Below are positions 1 through 4,910 of a stretch of 7,317 nt of DNA, piece after piece (positions within the stretch are counted from its first letter, which is position 1; each line of letters opens with the position of its first letter). The stretch lies in contig CABURZ010000045.1 of assembly GCA_902494065.1 (NCBI GenBank), positions 1-7,317 of the forward strand. Reading direction: 5' to 3'. The stretch comes from an uncultured Sneathia sp. (GTDB lineage: Bacteria; Fusobacteriota; Fusobacteriia; Fusobacteriales; Leptotrichiaceae). The translations under genes and the position numbers were made by a program. The notes under the pieces are model-generated. The model saw nothing but the letters and a program-made list of their open reading frames with translations, ran no database searches and had not been told where the DNA came from.

Positions 1-39
1 AGTTAAATCATCTTCTGCTCGTAAAATTGCATTAACATA
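1..39 (-). other. Open frame continuing past the TAA of the large gene to the window edge
   Basis: Directly after the TAA at 42-40, the same frame reads YVNAILRAEDDLT with no further stop to the edge. No ATG, GTG or TTG start lies in this frame here. The preceding residues plus this peptide (SIWEKDS, stop, YVNAILRAEDDL) resemble the end of sheath proteins, where a Trp-containing helix leads into a 'fL..L...gaL' segment. This suggests the gene once ran, or still runs, through this codon. Thirteen codons is too short to prove it. Confidence 0.35.
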
Positions 40-2028
40 TTAACTATCTTTTTCCCATATTGATTTTGTACTATTAGGGCTTGCACTGAAAAAATAGTTT
101 ATTCTATCTTCTTTAAAATCTGTTGTTTCATAACGCATTATTCTTTCTATATAGCTACTTGTTAATGTTTTATAAATAGGTTCATAATTATATCCATTAT
201 TGTTATATAAGCTTCTTGCCTTATAAACCGTAATATTTTCAATACCTCGTCCTTTATATATAGCATTTTCACTTGCAAATATAAATCCATAATTCTCCTC
301 ATTTATTTGATTTTTTACATCTGTTGTATAACCTGATATTTCTTTTGGCATAGTAGTTTTAATCTCAAAACTATTTTCATCTGATTCTATATTTATCCTT
401 ACTCCTGGTGTAGATAAATTTACATTTTTAAACCTATCTTTCAAATATCCTGGACATTGATAAGCAGATATCAATCCAGCTGCTACATAGCTTGAATCTA
501 GATATAGACCATTTATATAGTAGTACAACTCTTCTTCCATATCACCTTTAGTCTTACCGACTAATACTTTTGATCTATTTTTTGGAATTATTGTAAAATT
601 TGGTATGACAGGTATTAAATATTCTGAATATGTCTTATTTTCTAGCGATTTTGTTTTTTCTTTGTAATCTTCTATACCATTAATTGACAACGTTTTAAAA
701 TCAGTTTTATCACTTGCATGAAAATTAAAAAATAATTGTATCTTATACTTTTCTAGTAGGTCCGATAAATTTATTAAATTAGAAAATTTATTTTTCCCAT
801 TAAATTCATCAATTTCTGTACCTATAAATCTTTTCTTTACTGTTTTATCTTCCAACTGCATTTCATAATTTACATTTGGTAGTATTCCAAACCAAATAGT
901 ATTTGTAAAATCATTTTTATTATTTACAGTATTGAAAAATACACTTAATGCCTCTTTCTTCTTAGGATTAGCCAAAAGATCCAACTTAAAATTTGTAATT
1001 AATAGTTTAGGATTCATCTGATTTGCTTTTGTATCATATTGATCAAAATATATCTTTACTCCTAACACTTTTTTTATTAATTCTTTTGAAATTTCAATAA
1101 ATGATTCTTGTGAATTCTTGTATAGTTCTAAATATGAATTATAATTAAATATTTCTTTTTCTATATCAATTTTTTCTATAATTTTATTTGGAACATATGA
1201 TCTTGCAACTAAATTAGAAACATACTCACTTTTTATTGTTGTATTTTCATTGTAGTCATCTTTAAATATTTGTGATAATTTTTCGGTATTGTGATTTTCT
1301 TCGATTTGTAATATGCTAATATCTGTATTAACTTCTGCAATTTCTAAACTTCCAGTTTCTCCTATGTATATAAGGGCTGGTTTTATCATTTCTAATCTAT
1401 TAAGACTAGAACCACTCGTATTCAAAGATAGCTTTACTTCAATATCTTCAATTGCTAATGGTAACATTGCTAGTACATTATTATAATTTTTTGATGCTTC
1501 TAAAAAGCAATAATTTAATTTGTCACCTAATTCTTTTTTTTCTGGATTTTTATCATCTAATTTTTCATATTTTGAAAATAAATAATTTATCTCTTTTCTT
1601 GTCTGCTTTAAATTATCTATGACTCTTTTAGGTGATAATAACTCTAAAATATCTTCATAATTAAAATTAACTATTTTTACGTTATTATTCCTTCTTGAAT
1701 CCATTAATGACAGTAACATTTTAAAAAATGTGTTTTCTTTATTTAATTTAATCTCTGTTACTGTTTCCTTAGGTATATTTTCATTTTTTTCTAGTGAATA
1801 ACATATTTTATTTTGCTGTGAATCAAAATAACTATATATAGTTGGATCAAATTTTTTTAAAAAATCTTCAAAACTTTCAACTAATAAATGCCTATTAATT
1901 TCTTCAATTTTGTCATCACTTAAGCTATTTTGTAGATCAACTTCTCCTATAATTGTTAAAAGATCTAGTTTATCTTTATTAATAGATTCAAATAAAATAG
2001 TTCTATTTGTCTGTATATTTTTTCCCAT
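40..2028 (-). CDS. Large protein with contractile-sheath-like C-terminal region (function tentative)
   Basis: I do not recognise this 662-residue protein with certainty. It has no signal peptide or membrane segment and looks like a soluble, Asn/Lys/Ile-rich cytoplasmic protein. Residues 467-482 (YSEYLIPVIPNFTIIP), 504-518 (a segment ending SSYVAAG) and 593-609 (GRGIENITVYKARSLYN, followed by an Ile/Tyr-rich helix to about 633) occur in the order of three landmarks of tail-sheath proteins: the 'YaalYyPwi' strand, the 'PPSGhvAGiyar' segment, and the 'GrGirvwGaRTL' strand before the last helices. Residues 48-64 and 120-140 (VESFEDFLKKFDP; FNYEDILELLSP) faintly recall the DF-P segment of TssB, so a TssB-TssC-like composite is possible. 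The ATG has a good site, GGGGGAG, five bases upstream. The frame stays open beyond the TAA to the window edge, so the true C-terminus may be longer. The sheath role is inference from pattern only; it could be an unrelated lineage-specific protein. Confidence 0.6.
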   Translation of the reverse strand: MGKNIQTNRTILFESINKDKLDLLTIIGEVDLQNSLSDDKIEEINRHLLVESFEDFLKKFDPTIYSYFDSQQNKICYSLEKNENIPKETVTEIKLNKENTFFKMLLSLMDSRRNNNVKIVNFNYEDILELLSPKRVIDNLKQTRKEINYLFSKYEKLDDKNPEKKELGDKLNYCFLEASKNYNNVLAMLPLAIEDIEVKLSLNTSGSSLNRLEMIKPALIYIGETGSLEIAEVNTDISILQIEENHNTEKLSQIFKDDYNENTTIKSEYVSNLVARSYVPNKIIEKIDIEKEIFNYNSYLELYKNSQESFIEISKELIKKVLGVKIYFDQYDTKANQMNPKLLITNFKLDLLANPKKKEALSVFFNTVNNKNDFTNTIWFGILPNVNYEMQLEDKTVKKRFIGTEIDEFNGKNKFSNLINLSDLLEKYKIQLFFNFHASDKTDFKTLSINGIEDYKEKTKSLENKTYSEYLIPVIPNFTIIPKNRSKVLVGKTKGDMEEELYYYINGLYLDSSYVAAGLISAYQCPGYLKDRFKNVNLSTPGVRINIESDENSFEIKTTMPKEISGYTTDVKNQINEENYGFIFASENAIYKGRGIENITVYKARSLYNNNGYNYEPIYKTLTSSYIERIMRYETTDFKEDRINYFFSASPNSTKSIWEKDS

Positions 2029-2057
2029 TTTTCTCCCCCATATTTGCTGATAACACT

Positions 2058-2063
2058 ATTATA
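2058..2063 (-). promoter_or_regulatory. Candidate -10 element for the large sheath-like gene
   Basis: Read on the minus strand this is a perfect TATAAT about 30 bases before the ATG at 2028. No convincing -35 hexamer lies 16-18 bases upstream (CTAGTA at spacing 17). A run of alternating A and T tracts at about 2087-2106 could act as an UP element or bend. In DNA this AT-rich a TATAAT alone is weak evidence; its position between a terminator and a start codon is what supports it. Confidence 0.4.
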
Positions 2064-2190
2064 TTTTATTTTAAGAAAAATACTAGAAAATTTTTAAATT
2101 TTTTTCATTAATTATTTAAAAACTTAATTTTTATTTTTATCTAGTAATACATTTTATTACTACTACACATTTTATTTTTTATTTAATTAA

Positions 2191-2221
2191 AAAAACTTTT
2201 AGTTTTTAGCTAAAAGTTTTT
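2191..2221 (-). terminator. Intrinsic terminator of the radC-PSP1-methyltransferase operon
   Basis: A perfect 12-base inverted repeat (plus-strand arms 2191-2202 and 2210-2221, AAAAACTTTTAG and its complement) has a 7-base loop. On the minus strand it is followed by a T run into TTAATTAA. The stem is AU-rich, as usual in such genomes. The methyltransferase TAA (2208-2206) lies in the loop, so the last codons of the gene form the 5' arm. As the U tract lies on the minus-strand side, it serves the leftward operon. The flanking A run makes it partly symmetrical, but no convergent gene needs it. Confidence 0.75.
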
Positions 2222-2835
2222 GATCCTGAAACATAGTATAGAGAACCTATAATTTTCTCACGTATAATATGCAAATTATTCTTTTTTAATTCAAATTTTA
2301 CTTCTTCTTTTCTGTTTAATGGATATACAATATAGAACACGGAAGTTTCATCTAATAATAATCTATTTAAATTTTTACATAAATCTTCTAGATTCAAATA
2401 AAACTCAAATTTTGAATACTTCTTAATTTCTTCTATAGGATATTTTCCGCTATTCAGTTTATAATATGGTGGATTTGTAACTATATATTTATATTTTCCT
2501 ACATGTTTTTTTATATCTTCATTCAATAGTTTTATATGTACTCTATTATTATTATTATTATTTAAATTGTCTTTTAACGAAGTATACACATCCTTTTGTA
2601 TTTCGACTGCTGTAATATTTTTATTATATTTATATAATTTTAAACAAATATATCCACTACCAGGTCCTATTTCAAGTATATCTCCATTTGATATATCATC
2701 TTTTATCATAAATTCAAACAAATTTATAGCATCACTTGTAATATTAAAATTTTTTCTATCTAAATTTATATAATAACCATCAATATTTTCTATCATACTA
2801 CCAATACAATTCCTTACCGTATCTTCCAAATGCAT
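2206..2835 (-). CDS. SAM-dependent methyltransferase, TrmN6/YabB-like (tRNA adenine-N6 type)
   Basis: Class I SAM-dependent methyltransferase. Motif I is at residues 53-61 (ILEIGPGSG), an acidic residue ends the second strand (AVEIQ, Glu79), and motif IV NPPY is at 121-124, typical of amino-group methyltransferases acting on adenine or glutamine. The N-terminal pattern 'NITSDAINLFEFM' (31-43) matches the 'f.f..DaiLLa.F' segment of YabB/TrmN6, which methylates A37 of tRNA1(Val). Position next to a PSP1/ricT gene supports this, since Bacillus has ricT-yabA-yabB. At 209 residues it is shorter than the usual ~245, and the C-terminal strand after SGSKTFS is clipped. A run of six Asn (92-97) comes from a trinucleotide repeat. 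The start is uncertain: ATG at 2835 overlaps PSP1 by 38 bases with a weak AAGG site, while ATG at 2796 sits just after the PSP1 stop with AAGGAA about 13 bases upstream. Other N6 or protein-glutamine methyltransferases remain possible. Confidence 0.8.
   Translation of the reverse strand: MHLEDTVRNCIGSMIENIDGYYINLDRKNFNITSDAINLFEFMIKDDISNGDILEIGPGSGYICLKLYKYNKNITAVEIQKDVYTSLKDNLNNNNNNRVHIKLLNEDIKKHVGKYKYIVTNPPYYKLNSGKYPIEEIKKYSKFEFYLNLEDLCKNLNRLLLDETSVFYIVYPLNRKEEVKFELKKNNLHIIREKIIGSLYYVSGSKTFS
2545..2562. repeat. (ATT)6 trinucleotide repeat inside the methyltransferase gene
   Basis: Six perfect ATT units on the plus strand encode six Asn codons (AAT) on the minus strand, residues 92-97, in the loop after the second strand of the methyltransferase fold. 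Slippage would add or remove whole Asn residues without shifting the frame. Confidence 0.85.
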
Positions 2836-3313
2836 TTAGTATTCTACCTTCATCATTTTGTTTAATTTGATAAAACTCCACTCTTCTATTAAATGCTTTA
2901 TTAACTTCTCTTACTAATTCCCTAAAGTCTAAACGTTCTTCTGCCGTAAAATAGAAAATAAGTTTTTCCTCTCCAAAAGTATATTCACCTATTACAAGAT
3001 TCATGGCAGGTAAAACTTCTTTAACAATTTTTTTACATTTAAAATATGCAAGATCCGCTTTTCTATCTAATTCATCCAAGGTTGCTATTTCTTTTTCATT
3101 TAATTTTCTTTTAACTTCCCTTATTTTTATATCTTCCCCTGTATCACTTTCGTTATTTTGCATAATTTCAGACTTACTTATTACCATTCCTATTTGGTCT
3201 CCTCTTATAGTTTCAACTATAACAAAATCTCCTTTTTTGTAATTTTCATCATCTTGCACAACAAAAGGATACACTTTTTTAGTTTTTCTAAATCTGATAT
3301 TTAATACTTTCAT
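2798..3313 (-). CDS. ricT: PSP1-domain protein, short RicT (YaaT)-like
   Basis: The 171-residue protein has an N-terminal SH3-like strand region (residues 1-45; KKGDFVIVETIRGDQIGMV is the typical 'kGd.ViVeT.rG...G.V' motif). A PSP1 domain follows at about 62-150, with signatures LVIGEYTFGEEKLIFYFTAE and RLDFRELVREV. In Bacillus, RicT forms a complex with RicA and RicF that binds Fe-S clusters and helps RNase Y in mRNA processing. Bacillus RicT is about 275 residues. This protein stops at GRYGKELYW, exactly where RicT has a 'G.CGR.LCC' cluster, and it has no Cys there (the only Cys is residue 93). Metal binding of the RicT kind is therefore doubtful. It starts inside the radC stop (ATGA overlap) with a strong AAAGGAG site five bases upstream, so translation is probably coupled. 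The family call is firm; the RicT role is inferred. Confidence 0.9.
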   Translation of the reverse strand: MKVLNIRFRKTKKVYPFVVQDDENYKKGDFVIVETIRGDQIGMVISKSEIMQNNESDTGEDIKIREVKRKLNEKEIATLDELDRKADLAYFKCKKIVKEVLPAMNLVIGEYTFGEEKLIFYFTAEERLDFRELVREVNKAFNRRVEFYQIKQNDEGRILNAFGRYGKELYW

Positions 3314-3960
3314 AATACTCCTTTTTCCATAAAACTAAAATATCCCATATGTGTTATTAATATATGGTCGACTAAATTTATTTCTAATAGCAAAAGTCCT
3401 TCTTTCAATTTTCTTGTAATTCTTATATCATCATCCGATGGTATCATCACACCTGATGGATGGTTATGAACTATTATTATATTCTTAGCATTACATAGCA
3501 AAACTTTTTCTGTAACTTCACGAATGAATATAATAGTCTTGTCTATAGTACCAAAAGAAAAACTTTCATATTTTATAAACTCATAATTAGTATTTAAAAA
3601 TAATACTCCAAACTTTTCTTTTAATTCATATGCAAATTGCTGTTTTAAAAACTCTATAACTAAGCTTGAATTTGATAATATAGGTCCAAATTTTCTTAGT
3701 CTTTTAAGATAATCTTCATAAAAAAATTCATTTATTAATTTTTTTATTATCAAAAACTTGGTATTTATTTCTCCATTTTTTAATAATACTTTATCATCTT
3801 GTGATAAAATTGTCTTTAAATTACCATATTTATTTATCAGATTTTTAGCTTTTGATTTTAGGCACATATTATAACCTGAACAATACAGTAACACTTCTAG
3901 TAATTCTTGCTCATTTACGCCTTTAATACCGCATTCTAAATATTTTTCACTTAACTTCAT
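3310..3960 (-). CDS. radC: RadC-family JAMM metalloprotein (UPF0758)
   Basis: RadC family (216 residues, near the usual ~225). The C-terminal half (about 100-216) is the JAMM/MPN+ domain: Glu115 in LKEKFGVLFLN, the zinc motif HNHPSG with His165 and His167, then Ser175 and Asp178, giving the complete H-x-H-x7-S-x2-D signature. GTIDKTIIFIREV (137-149) and the closing DHILITHMGYFSFMEKG are also typical. The N-terminal region (1-80) keeps one helix-hairpin-helix-like unit (ELLEVLLY; AKNLINKYGNLKTIL), but the second hairpin, normally 'GIG..kA..l.A..EL', is eroded to INTKFLIIKKLINEF. The biological role is unsettled: it is named for DNA repair, yet family members seem dispensable for it. It is the first gene of the leftward operon, with AGAGGGG five bases before the ATG, overlapping the PSP1 gene by four bases. 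Confidence 0.93.
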   Translation of the reverse strand: MKLSEKYLECGIKGVNEQELLEVLLYCSGYNMCLKSKAKNLINKYGNLKTILSQDDKVLLKNGEINTKFLIIKKLINEFFYEDYLKRLRKFGPILSNSSLVIEFLKQQFAYELKEKFGVLFLNTNYEFIKYESFSFGTIDKTIIFIREVTEKVLLCNAKNIIIVHNHPSGVMIPSDDDIRITRKLKEGLLLLEINLVDHILITHMGYFSFMEKGVL

Positions 3961-3980
3961 ATAAACCCCTCTTTTACTGC

Positions 3981-4017
3981 AAATATGAGGGCTTACTATA
4001 TTTATTCTATCATATTT
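3981..4017. repeat. Interrupted inverted repeat over the radC promoter
   Basis: AAATATGA at 3981-3988 and its exact complement TCATATTT at 4010-4017 are separated by 21 bases. The right arm overlaps the TG of the radC extended -10 and the left arm lies downstream of it. This is the geometry of a possible operator or looping site. Eight-base matches are not rare in DNA this AT-rich, so this is only a candidate. Confidence 0.25.
4004..4012 (-). promoter_or_regulatory. Candidate extended -10 promoter for the radC operon
   Basis: On the minus strand this reads TGATAGAAT, an extended -10 (TGnTAnnAT) about 44 bases before the radC ATG. No clear -35 is visible, which is compatible with an extended -10. 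It lies within an interrupted inverted repeat (3981-3988 and 4010-4017). Confidence 0.45.
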
Positions 4018-4050
4018 ATATATTTTTTACTACTTTTTTAATTCTATTTA

Positions 4051-4059
4051 TGATATAAT
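4051..4059 (+). promoter_or_regulatory. Extended -10 promoter for the HMA-rnhA-miaB-rho operon
   Basis: TGATATAAT is a perfect extended -10 (TGn plus TATAAT) ending 28 bases before the HMA gene ATG. The -35 region (about 4031-4036) has no good TTGACA match. It sits back to back with the radC promoter, the two -10 boxes about 50 bases apart. Confidence 0.6.
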
Positions 4060-4087
4060 TTACAAGGATAAAGGAGGAAATAATAAT

Positions 4088-4300
4088 ATGAAAAAAATAC
4101 TACATGTTACAGGAATGACTTGTGACGACTGTGCAGAAAAAATTTCAAAAAATTTGTTCAGTCTTCCTGAAATTGAAAGTGTAATAATAAATCTTGAAAC
4201 AAATCAAATAGAAATTGAATTGAACTCTGCCATTTCTATAGAAAATTTAAAATCTGTTATAAAATCTGCTGGAAATTACAATTTAATCGATGTTAAATAG
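4088..4300 (+). CDS. HMA-domain metal-binding protein (CopZ-like chaperone)
   Basis: The 70-residue single-domain protein has the ferredoxin-like HMA fold. The metal motif GMTCDDC is at residues 9-15 with Cys12 and Cys15, and the typical pattern of strand, helix (CAEKISKNLFSLPEI), strand (IESVIINLETNQIEIEL) and helix follows. Such proteins bind Cu(I), sometimes other soft metals, and hand it to P-type ATPases or sensors in the cytoplasm. The usual copper partner has MTC-x-x-C with Ala, Ser or Gly in between; here two Asp fill the gap, which may alter metal preference. No ATPase or copper regulator is in view: the gene leads an operon of RNA-processing genes instead. The ribosome-binding site AAGGAGG is seven to ten bases upstream of the ATG. 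The fold is clear; the metal and partner are unknown. Confidence 0.87.
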   Translation: MKKILHVTGMTCDDCAEKISKNLFSLPEIESVIINLETNQIEIELNSAISIENLKSVIKSAGNYNLIDVK

Positions 4301-4308
4301 GAGCCAAA

Positions 4309-4899
4309 ATGTTTTATGCGTATTATTTAGTAGAAACTAAAGAAACTGGAATTGTTGATTCATGGGACAAGTGCTCTAGTATTGTAAATAATAAAAATGC
4401 AAAATTTAAAAAATTTAAAACTGAAAAACTTGCACAAGAATGGATAGATTCTGGATTTAAATCTGATGATAATAAAAATTTAATTAAAAATGCAATATAC
4501 TTTGATGCTGGTACTGGTCGTGGTATAGGTGTTGAAGTTAGAGTGACAGATGTAAATAAAAATTCAATTTTAAATAAAGTTATGCCTAATAATTTAATAA
4601 ATGAATGGGGAAATTATCTTGTAAGATCTGATAGAACAAATAATTTTGGAGAATTAACTGGTGCATACTTAGCATTAAAATATGCATTGAAATATGATGT
4701 AAAAGATATTTGCGGTGATAGTAAACTTGTAATTGATTATTGGCTAAATTTAAGATATAATCCTGAAAATATAAATAATGACACAATAGATCTTATCCAT
4801 AAAACAAATAAACTTTATGAACTTTTTAAATCAAATGGTGGACGCATACATAAAATTTCTGGCGACATAAATCCAGCTGATTTAGGATTTCACAAATAG
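4309..4899 (+). CDS. rnhA: Ribonuclease H with N-terminal viroplasmin domain
   Basis: RNase H type 1 cuts the RNA strand of RNA-DNA hybrids, such as R-loops and replication primers. Residues 1-50 form the caulimovirus viroplasmin/hybrid-binding domain (FYAYYLVETKETGIVDSW, then FKKFKTEKLAQEWI), which grips the duplex. The catalytic domain covers about 58-196. Its four acidic residues can be placed: Asp66 in YFDAGTGRG, Glu115 in NNFGELTGAYLAL, Asp137 in ICGDSKLVIDYW, and Asp191 in INPADLGFHK. The NPAD motif resembles retroelement-type RNase H. The protein ends only five residues after Asp191, so the final helix of Escherichia coli RNase HI is absent, as is a clear 'KGH.G' loop. The start is supported by AGGAG (4299-4303), which includes bases of the upstream TAG, five bases before the ATG; the gap to the HMA gene is 8 bases. 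Confidence 0.9.
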   Translation: MFYAYYLVETKETGIVDSWDKCSSIVNNKNAKFKKFKTEKLAQEWIDSGFKSDDNKNLIKNAIYFDAGTGRGIGVEVRVTDVNKNSILNKVMPNNLINEWGNYLVRSDRTNNFGELTGAYLALKYALKYDVKDICGDSKLVIDYWLNLRYNPENINNDTIDLIHKTNKLYELFKSNGGRIHKISGDINPADLGFHK

Positions 4900-4910
4900 A
4901 AAGGAATATT

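Noticed and set aside
3..38. Short frame starting ATG at 38 on the minus strand, as a possible next gene
   Set aside because: It runs only 11 codons to a TAA, so it is not a gene start; the adjacent frame that stays open belongs with the large gene.
2149..2176. Direct repeat ACATTTTATT at 2149-2158 and 2167-2176, and inverted TACTAGA/TCTAGTA at 2081-2087 and 2140-2146
   Set aside because: They are short matches in an extremely AT-rich spacer with no third copy and no tie to a gene start. Chance is the simpler reading.
2029..2205. Spacer searched for a small RNA, riboswitch or small gene
   Set aside because: Apart from the terminator and candidate promoter, only A and T tracts are visible. 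No structured GC-rich element and no frame with a ribosome-binding site was seen.
2567..3242. Plus-strand open frames of 68 and 79 codons (2567-2773 and 3003-3242)
   Set aside because: They lie antisense to the methyltransferase and PSP1 genes, give hydrophobic low-complexity peptides, and have no ribosome-binding site. The opposite strand encodes recognised domains.
4586..4786. Minus-strand open frame of 66 codons
   Set aside because: It is antisense to the catalytic domain of RNase H, is rich in Tyr, His and Leu as expected from a reverse reading, and has no family resemblance.
4309..4899. RNase H as part of a retroelement or phage, because of the viroplasmin domain and NPAD motif
   Set aside because: No reverse transcriptase, integrase or repeats are nearby. 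The gene sits in a tight housekeeping operon, and viroplasmin-RNase H fusions are common in cellular genomes.
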